This document shows positions 50,204 to 58,949 of a stretch of 64,000 nucleotides of DNA, piece by piece. Source of the stretch: DATLSM01 sp035534175. GTDB lineage: Bacteria > Actinomycetota > Thermoleophilia > Solirubrobacterales > 70-9. Within the stretch, counting starts at the first letter, position 1, and each line of letters starts with the position of its first letter. The notes under the pieces were generated by a model that was given only the letters and a program-made list of their open reading frames with translations, did not search any database and had not been told where the DNA came from. Location: assembly GCA_035534175.1 (NCBI GenBank), contig DATLSM010000097.1, forward strand, positions 1-64,000. Direction: 5' to 3'. The position numbers and the translations under genes were made by a program.

Positions 50204-51025
50204 ATGACACGAGGCTGGCGCCTGACGAAGGCCGCGTGGGCCTTGATCCGGCGTGATCCGACGATGATCTCGATCGCCCTGATGGGCGCGGGCTGCGGGT
50301 TGGCGGGAGGCGCCGCGATCATCTACTTCTCCGGCTACATCGGCTCGCCGACCCATTCGCGCGGCGACTTGGCCCTGGCGGTGATCGTCAGCCTCTACCC
50401 GATGACCTTCCTCAGCGTCTTCTTCAACGTCGCCCTGGCCGGCGCCGCCGCGGCCAGCTTCGACGGCCGACCAATCGGCGTCCGCCAGGCGCTCGGCATT
50501 GCCTGGAAGCGGGTGGGCCGGATTGCGCAGTGGTCGCTGCTGGCGGCGGGAGTGGGGCTCGTCTTGGAGCAGATCGCCTCGCGAATCCCCGGTGCCGGGC
50601 GCCTTGCGTCCTGGCTGCTCGGTGCCGCCTGGAGCCTGGCGACAATCTTCGCCGTGCCATTGCTGGCACTCGAGGGCGCCGGACCACTGGAGACCGCGAA
50701 GGAGTCAGTCCACCTGATCAAGAGCAAATGGGGGGAGGGGATTACCGGTCTGGCCAGTATCGGCATCTGGACCGTCTTCGTCACGATCCCGGTGGCGATC
50801 CTCTTCGCGCTTGGCCTCAGCGTCAGGAACCGGGACGCGACCGCCGGCGCGGCGCTGATCGCGATCGCGATCGGGGCGATCCTGTTGGTCTCAGCCCTCT
50901 CACTCGCCACCCGACAGGTCTTCTCTGTCGCCCTCTACCGCTACGCCAGCGGCGCGCCCAGTACGGGAGGCTTCGCCGCCGCCGACCTTGAAGAACCATT
51001 CCGCCGCCGTGACGGCCGCGACTGA
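50204..51025 (+). CDS. Multi-pass membrane protein (DUF6159-like)
   Basis: 273 residues from ATG 50204, with GAGGGG upstream; the frame starts earlier at 50150/50156 but those starts lack a ribosome site. N-terminal RGWRLTKAAWALIRRDPTMISIALMG is the typical start of this membrane family (GWRLxKAAWxLIRRDP). Five or six membrane helices follow, e.g. LAVIVSLYPMTFLSVFFNVALAGAA and WTVFVTIPVAILFALGLS, with the conserved ASFDGRPIGVRQALGIAWKRVGRIAQWSLL and SKWGEGITGLASIG between. The tail is acidic (AADLEEPFRRRDGRD). Family function unknown. No operon partner. Confidence 0.85.
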   Translation: MTRGWRLTKAAWALIRRDPTMISIALMGAGCGLAGGAAIIYFSGYIGSPTHSRGDLALAVIVSLYPMTFLSVFFNVALAGAAAASFDGRPIGVRQALGIAWKRVGRIAQWSLLAAGVGLVLEQIASRIPGAGRLASWLLGAAWSLATIFAVPLLALEGAGPLETAKESVHLIKSKWGEGITGLASIGIWTVFVTIPVAILFALGLSVRNRDATAGAALIAIAIGAILLVSALSLATRQVFSVALYRYASGAPSTGGFAAADLEEPFRRRDGRD

Positions 51026-51184
51026 CTGGGCCCGGCTCAGCTTTTATACCCCACACCCGTCGCCTGTCGCGAACCCTGGTCGCTCGGGAATTTGATGGGC
51101 CGCGATCCGCAGTGGTGGGAATAGCCCTCGCGGTAGATCTGAGGTATCCGCAGCGCAGAAGCTCGCGCTGGGCGAAGATGCGAC

Positions 51185-51610
51185 ATGGTCAAGGAAGCGA
51201 CGAGCACACATCGGGCGCGGGTGAAGTGGAATGCCGATCGCGAGGACCGGCGCGCCCACACGATCGAGTTGGCTGACCAGAGGCTCGAGGCCTCCGGTAC
51301 TGCTGCGCTCGGGGGAGATCCCGCCAAGGCCGACCCAGAGGAGCTGTTCGTGGCCTCGCTGTCGAGCTGCCACATGCTCTGGTTCATCTCCCTGGCGCGA
51401 GCGGAGCGGCAGCGGGTCACGGCCTACGAGGACGAGGCAGAGGGGACGATGGACGCCACTCGGTTCACGAGCGTGGTGCTTCGGCCACGGGTCTCATTCG
51501 ATCAGGACCCCGGCGCCGAGCGGCTCATTGACCTTCACCACCGCGCGCATCAGCGCTGCTTCATCGCCAACAGCGTCAGCTGCCCGGTGACAGTCGAGCC
51601 CCGACCTTGA
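51185..51610 (+). CDS. OsmC-family protein
   Basis: 141 residues from ATG 51185. OsmC/Ohr fold: HRARVKWNADRED, GDPAKADPEELFVASLSSCHMLWFISLARAE with the first redox Cys, and CFIANSVSCPVTVEP with the second Cys near the C terminus. The pair of Cys in the positions seen in organic-hydroperoxide reductases suggests thiol peroxidase activity, although the surrounding sequence is closer to the general OsmC group than to Ohr. Its stop overlaps the TTG start of the methyltransferase (TTGA), so the two genes are one unit. Confidence 0.93.
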   Translation: MVKEATSTHRARVKWNADREDRRAHTIELADQRLEASGTAALGGDPAKADPEELFVASLSSCHMLWFISLARAERQRVTAYEDEAEGTMDATRFTSVVLRPRVSFDQDPGAERLIDLHHRAHQRCFIANSVSCPVTVEPRP

Positions 51611-52368
51611 CCGGCGCCGCCTACGACAGGCTGGGTCGCGGCTACAGCGAGGTTCGTCGGCCCGACCCGCGGATCGCCGCTCAGATCGAAGCCGCCCTGG
51701 GCGACGCGCGGACGGTCCTCAACGTCGGCGCCGGCACCGGTTCCTACGAGCCCGCCGACCGCGATGTGACCGCGGTCGAGCCCTCAACCGAGATGATCGC
51801 CCAGCGATCCGCCGGCTCTGCACCTGTAGTGCGGGCCAAGGCCGAAGCGCTGCCATTCGACGACAACAGCTTCGACGCCGCGATGGCGATCATCACCGTC
51901 CACCACTGGGCCGACCCGGCAGCCGGGCTGGCGGAGATGACGCGGGTGGCGCGGTACCGGGTCGCGATCCTCACCTTCGATCCCGCTCACCCACTTGCGT
52001 GGCTGTGGCTGGGAGACTACTTTCCGCGCACCCTGGAGATCCACAGCGACGCCATGCCGCCCATCGCCGAGTTGGCAGCGCTGCTGCCGGGCGCCTCGAT
52101 CGAAGCGGTCGCCGTCCCCCGTCTCTGCGAGGACGGCTTTTTCTGCGCACTTTGGGACCGGCCCGAGATGCACCTCGACCCCCGGGTGCGCCGTGCCAGC
52201 TCGGTGTGGCATCTGATGGCACCGGAGGAGATCGATCGAGGGCTCAAAGCCCTACGGGCAGACCTCGAGAGCGGCACCTGGGACGCGCGCCACGGATACC
52301 TGCGCGCCGCGCCGGAGATGGACGTTGGACTGAAGCTCGTTGTCGCCGAACTCGAGGGAGCCAAATGA
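51607..52368 (+). CDS. Class I SAM-dependent methyltransferase
   Basis: 253 residues from TTG 51607, which overlaps the OsmC stop by four bases (TTGA); no later start preserves the domain. SAM motif I VLNVGAGTGSYEPADRDVTAVEPS, then AKAEALPFDDNSFDAAMAIITVHHWADPAAGLAEM, the ubiE-like pattern of methyltransferases with a conserved HHW. The C-terminal half has LCEDGFFCALWDRPEMHLDP and LGDYFPRTLEIHSDAMPP. Cytoplasmic. Tied to OsmC by overlap; a stress or redox context is inferred. Overlaps the open frame of the next gene but not its preferred start. Confidence 0.92.
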   Translation: MTGAAYDRLGRGYSEVRRPDPRIAAQIEAALGDARTVLNVGAGTGSYEPADRDVTAVEPSTEMIAQRSAGSAPVVRAKAEALPFDDNSFDAAMAIITVHHWADPAAGLAEMTRVARYRVAILTFDPAHPLAWLWLGDYFPRTLEIHSDAMPPIAELAALLPGASIEAVAVPRLCEDGFFCALWDRPEMHLDPRVRRASSVWHLMAPEEIDRGLKALRADLESGTWDARHGYLRAAPEMDVGLKLVVAELEGAK

Positions 52369-52477
52369 CCTCCCGCTCGAAATCCTCGGCTGCTGGCTCG
52401 AGCGCTCGATCATGGCATTGGGCAAGCGGCATCCGCGTACCCTCGGCGCCCGTGTCCTTGAAAGTAGCTTTCGCCTC

Positions 52478-53299
52478 GTGACACTCGTCCTGCTCACCGG
52501 AGCGACCCGTGGGATTGGTCGGGCGGCGGCGATCGAGATCGCCGGGCGAGGGGTCGAGGTCGCGCTGGTGGGTCGTGATCCGGCGCGAGTCAAGGCCGTC
52601 GCACGGGAGGCCATGCAGGCGGGGGGAGGCGCCGCCGTCCATGAGCACGTCGCCGATCTGACCCTGATGGCCGACGTTCGAGCGCTGGCCCAAAAAGCTC
52701 GGGAGCGCTACGGGCAGATCGACGTGCTGGCCAACAACGCCGGGGCGCTGTTCGCCTCGCGCGGAGAGACCGCCGAGGGCTTGGAGCGAACGTTTGCGCT
52801 GAACCATCTCGCGCCCTTTCTGCTCACCAACCTGCTGCGAGATCGGCTGCGCGGTGGCCGGGTCATCACCACCGCCTCCGATGCTCACGAATCGGGGCTG
52901 CTTAATCTGGAGGACCTGCAGTCGGAGCGCTCCTACTCAGCGATGGGCGTCTATGGCACCTCCAAACTCTGCAACATCCTCTTTACGCGGGAGCTGTCCA
53001 GGCGGGCGCCTGAATTGCACGCCAACTGCTTTCACCCCGGTGTGGTGCGCACCGGCTTCGGCAAGGGCGAAAACGGGATCTGGAAGCTGCTCACCACGCT
53101 CGGTGGGCCGTTCTTTCGCTCGCCGCGGCGTGGCGCCCGCTCGCTGGTCTGGCTGGCGCTGTCGGGCGAGGCCGCGGAGCTCAGCGGCGAGTACGTGCAG
53201 GACGAGAAGGTGCGAGAGCCGAGCGCCCAGGCCCAGGATGAGATGCTCGCCGAGGGCCTTTGGCGGCGCAGCGCCCAGCTGGTGGGCCTGCCTGGCTAG
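52478..53299 (+). CDS. Short-chain dehydrogenase/reductase
   Basis: 273 residues from GTG 52478, chosen because the Rossmann fold begins at once (LVLLTGATRGIGRAAAIEIA); the frame is open to 52340, and an ATG at 52412 would give 295 residues. Cofactor motif TGxxxGIG is present, then NNAG (VLANNAGALFASRG), catalytic Ser region (RVITTASDAHES, where the usual S is followed by D), and YGTSKLCNIL, the active-site YxxxK. The shape fits the retinol-dehydrogenase-like SDR group. NAD(P)H-dependent oxidoreductase, substrate unknown. Downstream of the methyltransferase with short spacing. Confidence 0.9.
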   Translation: MTLVLLTGATRGIGRAAAIEIAGRGVEVALVGRDPARVKAVAREAMQAGGGAAVHEHVADLTLMADVRALAQKARERYGQIDVLANNAGALFASRGETAEGLERTFALNHLAPFLLTNLLRDRLRGGRVITTASDAHESGLLNLEDLQSERSYSAMGVYGTSKLCNILFTRELSRRAPELHANCFHPGVVRTGFGKGENGIWKLLTTLGGPFFRSPRRGARSLVWLALSGEAAELSGEYVQDEKVREPSAQAQDEMLAEGLWRRSAQLVGLPG

Positions 53300-53762
53300 A
53301 GAGAGCTTGGTCAGAAGCGGGCGAATGCACCGATGAGGGAACCGTCTTCCTTTGGAGGGCCTGGAGCGAGACGAGAGGGCCCGCAGGCGGAATCTGCGCA
53401 TGTTCGCGATCTCTAGAAGCGTGAGCTGAGGGGACAGCCCTCTGAGAAATGAGACGCCATTGAGACAAGGGGGACAGGGCGGATTTGGCCCGATTCGTCT
53501 CGCTACCCCCGCGGATAGTCGAGCTGACCGCGGCTCCTGACCCGCTTTACCCGCCTCCCATGAACATGTCTACTGAGGCCCCACAAACAGAAGCCCCGCA
53601 ATGCTGCCGTCGCGGCCCGCGGGTCCTCTCCCCGCAGGCCTCCCCCAGCGCCGCCTGGATCGCCCGCAGATCATCGCGCTCCAGCTGAAGTAGGTTGACG
53701 CGCCGTTGCCTTCTGAATGGAAGATGGCGCGGCGACGCCGGTTAGCGCGAAAATGCCGGGGG
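53300..53762. other. Non-coding stretch upstream of the kinase gene
   Basis: About 460 bases. No recognised gene or promoter boxes. Several in-frame kinase starts (53706 TTG, 53724 ATG) fall in its last part. Confidence 0.4.
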
Positions 53763-55031
53763 ATGGACAGCGGACGATGGTTGCTGGCGGGACGCTATGA
53801 GATGGGCGAGGTGATCGGCCGAGGCGGAATGGGCACCGTCTACAGCGCGACCGACCTCACCCTCGACCGAGTGGTGGCGGTCAAGGTTCTGCCACCCGCG
53901 GTCGCCGATCAGGATCTCGCCTCCATCGCCCGCTTCAAGCGCGAGGCACGCGCCGCCGCCTCCTTGGCACACCCCGGAGTGGTGGCTGTCTTCGACACCG
54001 GCGCTGACGATGGAACCCACTTCATTGTCATGGAGCTCGTCAGCGGCCGCAGTCTCGCCGCGATCCTGCGCGAGGAGGCGCCGCTTGACCCCGCCCGCGC
54101 CGTCGAGATCACAGGGAAGGTGGCGGACGCTCTGGCCGCCGCCCACGCTGCGGGCGTCGTTCACCGCGATGTCAAGCCCAGCAACCTGATGGTCGCCGAA
54201 GACGGATCGATCAGGGTCCTGGACTTCGGCATCGTCCGATTGATGGACGGCACCGCGATCACCCAGACCGCCTCGGTTCTGGGCAGCGCCGCCTACATGT
54301 CCCCCGAGCAGGCGCTCGGGAAGCGGGTCGAAGAGCGCTCCGACATCTACTCGCTGGGCTGTGTGCTCTACGCCCTGCTCGCCGGGCGCCCGCCGTTCGC
54401 CGCCGAAGCAGCGGCCGCGATCGTCAACCAGCACGTAAACGCCGATCCGCAACCGCTCCGTATGACCAATCGCCTAGTGCCACCTGCGCTGGAGGCGCTG
54501 GTGATGCAGATGTTGACCAAGTCACCCGCCGCTCGGCCGAGCGCAGCACAGCTAGGCAACCTGTTGAGTGAGACACTGGCCGAGCCGCCTCCCACTGCGA
54601 CGTTGCCGATTACCCCAAGCGTCGGATCAGCGGAGACCACGGTCACGCGATTGCAGACCGTTGGAGCTCGCGGCAGGCGCCGCTGGGTGGTGGGTGGGGT
54701 GCTGGTGACAGTGCTCGGGTTGATTGCGGCGATCGCGCTCGCCTCTGAAACCGGCTCGCCGCCCCACGGGGTGAGTAAACGGCAGGGCACTGGATCGTCG
54801 ACACCAACGCGTCGTTCGCCTCCTCCCACAACCGGCACGCCAACGTCCCCCGGCATTTCCCCAAATGCTCAACCGAGTGGTCCGGCTAAGCCGAAGCCCT
54901 CGAAAGAACAAGGGGAAACTGCCGTGGGATCCCCTGGCCCGCCCGCCAAACCGCCGGGCCATGGAGGGGTCCCACCAGGCCAGGAAAAGAAGCAAAACGA
55001 CGGCTCTGACTCCGAATCGGAAGGAGGCTGA
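53763..55031 (+). CDS. Membrane-anchored Ser/Thr protein kinase (PknB-like)
   Basis: 422 residues from ATG 53763; upstream starts at 53706 and 53724 would add a basic stretch. Complete eukaryotic-type kinase: glycine loop GRGGMGTVY (19-27), VAVKVL with Lys41, alpha-C Glu61, catalytic HRDVKPSN (Asp136, Asn141), DFG (Asp154), activation segment TQTASVLGSAAYMSPEQ, and the DIYSLGCVLYALLAGRPPF helix. One membrane helix (RWVVGGVLVTVLGLIAAIALA, about residue 320). The extracellular part is a Pro/Gly/Ser-rich low-complexity tail with no PASTA or other sensor domain, ending in an acidic stretch (DGSDSESEGG). Standalone; substrates unknown. Confidence 0.95.
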   Translation: MDSGRWLLAGRYEMGEVIGRGGMGTVYSATDLTLDRVVAVKVLPPAVADQDLASIARFKREARAAASLAHPGVVAVFDTGADDGTHFIVMELVSGRSLAAILREEAPLDPARAVEITGKVADALAAAHAAGVVHRDVKPSNLMVAEDGSIRVLDFGIVRLMDGTAITQTASVLGSAAYMSPEQALGKRVEERSDIYSLGCVLYALLAGRPPFAAEAAAAIVNQHVNADPQPLRMTNRLVPPALEALVMQMLTKSPAARPSAAQLGNLLSETLAEPPPTATLPITPSVGSAETTVTRLQTVGARGRRRWVVGGVLVTVLGLIAAIALASETGSPPHGVSKRQGTGSSTPTRRSPPPTTGTPTSPGISPNAQPSGPAKPKPSKEQGETAVGSPGPPAKPPGHGGVPPGQEKKQNDGSDSESEGG

Positions 55032-55327
55032 TCGTGGCGTGCTGGCCGGCCCCGAAGCAGCGGAGGCGCTGCTGGGGCCACAACATGGATCCCGCGCCTT
55101 GGCCCTACAGAGGGCCGGAGCGACGCGCAGGGGCTTGACCGCGACCACGCGGGTAACCCCGTCCCTCAAAGATCAGATCTTGCACCGCTGCGTGATACGG
55201 GATCGGGCCGAAGGTCAGGACCTATCGGGCTGCCTGAGTAGGCCATTCCCGTGCTCGAGCTCATCGGCGTCGAGCACCGCCCAGCCGACCCGCTCCACCA
55301 GCTGGCGCCGCCTGGAGCAAAAAGGCT

Positions 55328-56248
55328 CTACCCCTTGAACGTTGAGTCGCCGCGATCGCCGAAGGGCTCATCGCGCTCCTTGACCGCCTGGCGGAATCCC
55401 GCCTCCATCGCACGCTGTTGGAACTGATAGCCCTCCGGGGTGTGACGGGCAATGCCGTCCAACAGCGTGCCGAGAACCTGGCTCATGTGCAGCTCCTTGG
55501 TATGCACGGACTCGTCGACAAGCAGCTTCATCATCCGCAGTTGGTTGACTGGCAGACGAGCAATCCGCTCCACCAAGACCTCGGTACGCTCGTCTAGCTC
55601 GTCCGGCGGGGGCGAGTCGATCGCCAGCCCCCACTCCTGGGCCTCGACACCTGACAAGCAATCACCGGTGAACAGCAGCCGCTTGGCGCGCTGAGATCCG
55701 AGCATCGAGGCCCACATCGAGGTCGTGGGCGCTCCCCAAACGCGCGCGGGCGGGTAGCCGATCTTCGCGTTGGCGGCGATCACCAGCAGATCGGCGCACA
55801 GGGCCAAATCGGTTCCACCGGCGACGCAGAACCCGTGCACTTTGCAGACAACCGGCTTGCCGCAACGCTGGAGCGAGGTGAAGCCCTGCACGTTGCGGCT
55901 CATCATCGCGTAGTCGACCATCGGGTCCCAGGTGCCGGCGGGGTCGTGGTTGGCGGCGATCACGGCGGGGTCAAGTGGCGATCCGGCAGGCGGCTCGGCC
56001 TCTCCCTCCTCGGGGCGCATCGCGCCCTCGGCGCTCTCGACCAAGTCGTAGCCGCCGCAGAAGCCCTTGCCATTGCCGGCAAGCACGATCACGTGCACCG
56101 TCGGGTCCAGATCGGCCTGCTCGATGCAGGTCTCCAGCTCTTCGATGAGGCGCCGGGTGATGCCGTTGCCACGCTCGGGCCGGTCGAGGGTGATTCGCGC
56201 GATCCGGTCGCTCACCGAGTAGATCACGCTCTGTAAGGCGGCTGGCAT
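55328..56248 (-). CDS. Enoyl-CoA hydratase/isomerase-family protein
   Basis: 306 residues from ATG 56248 (the frame runs further but no better start). Crotonase fold: ITLDRPERGNGITRRLIEELETC, first oxyanion region AGNGKGFCGGYDLVE, second region VHGFCVAGGTDLALCADLLVIAANAKIGYP. The insert GAMRPEEGEAEPPAGSPLDPAVIAANHDPAG between the two is longer than in classic hydratases. The usual Glu of enoyl-CoA hydratases near the second region is not obvious, so the activity could be hydratase, isomerase or hydrolase. C-terminal helices present. No beta-oxidation genes adjacent. Confidence 0.9.
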   Translation of the reverse strand: MPAALQSVIYSVSDRIARITLDRPERGNGITRRLIEELETCIEQADLDPTVHVIVLAGNGKGFCGGYDLVESAEGAMRPEEGEAEPPAGSPLDPAVIAANHDPAGTWDPMVDYAMMSRNVQGFTSLQRCGKPVVCKVHGFCVAGGTDLALCADLLVIAANAKIGYPPARVWGAPTTSMWASMLGSQRAKRLLFTGDCLSGVEAQEWGLAIDSPPPDELDERTEVLVERIARLPVNQLRMMKLLVDESVHTKELHMSQVLGTLLDGIARHTPEGYQFQQRAMEAGFRQAVKERDEPFGDRGDSTFKG

Positions 56249-56615
56249 CGCTGGAGGCAGAGTCTGGCATGGGCGCACCAGGCGAGGGAGCGCGCATGGG
56301 GCACCCGCTCGAGATGCCGTCACCATCTCTCGCTGACCCGGTCACCCTTGATTCACACCCCAGATCCTCCGTAATGCCAGGCGCCGGGTCCGAGACGGCC
56401 GTCGGCACGCCGCTGTCCCGGCCAAGATGGCGTGATGTACACCTCGAAGGTGGATGGACGGCGGCTGGTGGGTTGCGAGCCTCGGCCGGGTGACGCGGAT
56501 TCGATGCCCAGGGAGGCCATCAGGTAGAGCTCCGACCGCCCGCTACCGAGCCCGACGGGGATTGCGCCGGCTTGCCTGGCCCGCTGGGTCCATCCGGACC
56601 TTCGGGCGCACCCGC
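56249..56615. other. Stretch between two minus-strand genes, nothing recognised
   Basis: About 370 bases upstream of the enoyl-CoA hydratase gene and downstream of the membrane protein gene. A 31-codon plus frame at 56432 was seen but has no support. Confidence 0.35.
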
Positions 56616-57557
56616 CTACGCCCTGGTCGAATCACCCGTTGCGGGCGAGCTACCGGACGCGGTGTTACTGACCGCCCTCCATCCGCGGTGTGAGGTCACC
56701 ACTGCCAGCGCGCACGTGATTGCCATCGCCGCCACTTGGGCGGCCAGCGTCGCCTCCGTGCTCGGATTTCCGATCGGTCCGTTCGGAGTCCCGGCGAGGT
56801 CCGCCGCGTCCAATCCCAGCCCGACCGCGTAGGCGGTGGTGGCCAGCGCGATCACAGCCATCGCGGCACTGGCCAGCGTCGCGGTGGCAAGCGCAATGAG
56901 CAGTCTGGCGCGCGAGACCGAGGTCGCGAACAAGGCCCGGCGCGCGGCCAGCGCGAAGGCGACCCCGGCGGCGAGGACGGCCAGTCCCCAGACTGCGAAC
57001 CCAGCCCTGCCGGGTGCGGTCGGGTGGACGCCATGGGGGGTGTGCGCGAGCAACACAAGCGCTCCGGTGAGCACGCAGACGAGGCCCACCGCGCCCAGTG
57101 CGACGCCGATCGGTGCCCGCAGGCTTCGCCGGTGTCGCGCTTGTTTCATGGCTGCGAGTGCAACTGGAAGCCCGCCGGCGAGGATGGCGAGTGAGACCGC
57201 GCCGGCCAGGGCCTGCACAACGAGATGGCTGGCGCCGAGGGCGAGATGGGCGCTCGCGGCCCGCGCGAAGGGGGCGTCCTCCGTCGTTTTATAGAAAGCG
57301 AAGCCGGCCGCCGCGAAGGCAATCCAGCAGGCAAGAACGCCGCTGAGGCTGGCGCGGAGTCGGTCCTCCACGCCGACAACCCCCTGGGGCCCATCACCTG
57401 GGCGAAGGTGAGCGGCGAGCGCCCCCCGCAGTAGGTCGAGCACAGTGAGCGCCCTCACTGGCGCCTCCTCGAGCAGCGCTTTCATCTCCTCGGCGTAGCG
57501 GCGGCGGAAAGCGAGCGGGTAGAGGGCAAGCGCCGCCGCGGCGAGCCGCCGCATCAT
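56616..57557 (-). CDS. Membrane protein co-transcribed with PadR
   Basis: 313 residues from ATG 57557, which overlaps the PadR stop as ATGA. The N terminus YPLAFRRRYAEEMKALLEEAP...LLRGALAAHLRP is the signature found in PadR-linked membrane proteins (PxxxRxRYxxEMxALL...DLLRGAL). About six membrane helices follow, such as VLACWIAFAAAGFAFY and LLIALATATLASAAMAVIALATTAYAVGL. The C terminus is short and polar. The likely job is a permease or membrane regulator controlled by the adjacent PadR; family function unknown. Confidence 0.88.
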   Translation of the reverse strand: MMRRLAAAALALYPLAFRRRYAEEMKALLEEAPVRALTVLDLLRGALAAHLRPGDGPQGVVGVEDRLRASLSGVLACWIAFAAAGFAFYKTTEDAPFARAASAHLALGASHLVVQALAGAVSLAILAGGLPVALAAMKQARHRRSLRAPIGVALGAVGLVCVLTGALVLLAHTPHGVHPTAPGRAGFAVWGLAVLAAGVAFALAARRALFATSVSRARLLIALATATLASAAMAVIALATTAYAVGLGLDAADLAGTPNGPIGNPSTEATLAAQVAAMAITCALAVVTSHRGWRAVSNTASGSSPATGDSTRA

Positions 57558-57874
57558 GCCGTCGCCTCTGCCGCCCGCAGGCGGGCGAGGCCGTCGCGGG
57601 CTACCCGCTCCATCGTTTGCAGCTGGTCGGCCAACGCTGCGCTGCCGGCTCCGGTTAGTCGGTAAGGACGGCGACGCTCCTGCGCCGGCAGCGCCTCGAT
57701 CAATCCCTTTGCCTCGAGGCGCGACAATGCTCCGTAGAGCGTGCCAGGGCCGAGGCGAATCCCAGCCATCTGCTCGACGTCGAGGGTGATCGCGTAGCCG
57801 TGCTTGGCACCACCCGCGAGGCTTGCCAGCACCAGCAGGCCGGGGTCAGTAGCTCGCTCACTGGTATATCGCAT
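57554..57874 (-). CDS. PadR-family transcriptional regulator
   Basis: 106 residues from ATG 57874; an earlier in-frame start exists but would run through the promoter. Compact PadR: GLLVLASLAGGAKHGYAITLDVEQMAGIRLGPGTLYGALSRLEAKGLIEAL, then RRRPYRLTGAGSAALADQLQTMERVARDGL. This is the short class that lacks the long C-terminal coil. No ribosome site; TACTAT lies 6 bases before the start, predicting a leaderless message, with the palindrome ATTACGTAAT over the start codon as a likely operator. ATGA overlap with the downstream membrane protein gene. Confidence 0.92.
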   Translation of the reverse strand: MRYTSERATDPGLLVLASLAGGAKHGYAITLDVEQMAGIRLGPGTLYGALSRLEAKGLIEALPAQERRRPYRLTGAGSAALADQLQTMERVARDGLARLRAAEATA

Positions 57875-57882
57875 TACGTAAT
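57873..57882. promoter_or_regulatory. Palindrome ATTACGTAAT over the PadR start, likely operator
   Basis: A perfect 10-base palindrome that includes the AT of the PadR start codon and abuts the -10-like TACTAT. Suits autoregulation of a leaderless PadR message. Confidence 0.5.
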
Positions 57883-58453
57883 AGTAGCAGGCGAGTTGCG
57901 CCCTGGGCCACAGATCAAGCAATCGCGATCAAAGGCCTGCCTATATGTGGGTGAGAACGCGTTCCACGACAAGGGCGGCTCTCAGGGACAGTTCTTGACC
58001 CACTCTGGTACCCCGGCGCTGCCACAGACCGGGCTCGGGACGAGGGACCCCGGACGCGAGAACCCCCGTCTAGCCTCTCGCGGGAGGTTTCTCCAACTGC
58101 GGGGGGCGAGTTCTGCGCGCTATCCCAGCCGCAACTGGCCATCGTCGAATCGAGGTCCCCTTTTACAGCCTGACTGGCAGCAGAATCGTGTTCTCTGTCG
58201 TTGCACTGTCAAGGATCGCGAGAATTCCTCACTTACGATCACGGAAATTCCCCACCCTGTTGAGAGCGCCGGCCGCGGCTCCCCGAGCCACTGAGATCGC
58301 GTCTGCGGCTCGCTGACGTGAGCCACGGAACCCCGAGGATCGACAGGGATCCAGATGTAGGGGCGATTGGCGCCTCCCAGCTTCGAAGGGGGGCGCTGAG
58401 AGGCGATCTGGGGCGCTGAGCGAAAGCTTCGAGGGTGATCCGACCGGTGCCGC
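57883..58453. other. Non-coding stretch, nothing recognised
   Basis: About 570 bases between the PadR start and the VapB-like gene end. A minus frame 58239-58457 starts in ATGA overlap with the antitoxin stop, where a VapC toxin would be expected, but its product has no PIN-domain motifs. No other signal. Confidence 0.45.
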
Positions 58454-58687
58454 TCATCGCTCCAACAAGGCGTTCAGCGCGTCGGTGTCCTCCAGATCCA
58501 CAACCGGCTTGCCGAGGTCGCGGCTCACCCAGGCAAAGGGCCGGGCCTGCTGGGGCTCTGCCTGGCGGCCCAGCTCAAGAGCAAGTAACTGAGAGGCGAG
58601 CTCGCCGATCGACTTGCGCTCGCGCTTGCTGCGGCGGCGCAGCTCGCGCATCACCGAGGGGTCAAGGTTAAGCGTCGTTCTTGCCAT
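58454..58687 (-). CDS. VapB-like ribbon-helix-helix antitoxin, orphan
   Basis: 77 residues from ATG 58687. N-terminal RHH strand and helices ARTTLNLDPSVMRELRRRSKRERKSIGELASQLLALEL, then a C-terminal part with FAWVSRDLGKPVVDLEDTDALNALLER that normally covers a VapC (PIN) toxin. Usually a VapC gene follows within a few bases. Here the expected position has a 72-codon frame without the PIN acidic residues, so the toxin has been lost or scrambled. The RHH part can still dimerise and bind DNA. Confidence 0.8.
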   Translation of the reverse strand: MARTTLNLDPSVMRELRRRSKRERKSIGELASQLLALELGRQAEPQQARPFAWVSRDLGKPVVDLEDTDALNALLER

Positions 58688-58949
58688 GATGCTCGATGCT
58701 AACAGTGATGGCATCAGGCGCTATGCCTGTTGGGCGGGTCCACCCTTCGGTCCCTACTCCTCCCTGTTCCCCCTTTTCCGGCATTGGAAGCTGTGGTCCA
58801 ACTTCGTCTTCCGCCACAACCGAGGAGGCACTCCGATGGCCGCTTTCCAGACCCTTCTCGGGCTCGGCGCGATCCACGATCCGACGACCTATGACGAAAT
58901 CACTGAACTCAGGCACGCGGCCTGAGCCAACCGGATATGCATCAGCTAC

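Noticed and set aside
56432..56527. 31-codon plus frame beginning MYTSKVDGRRLVG
   Set aside because: No ribosome site, no hydrophobic or domain signal; such frames occur by chance in GC-rich DNA.
58614..58925. Plus-strand frame ending NFVFRHNRGGTPMAAFQTLL, possibly a transposase end
   Set aside because: Only a short resemblance to transposase C termini (NFxRxHxxxxGxTPxxA); overlaps the antitoxin gene and lacks any other element of an insertion sequence.
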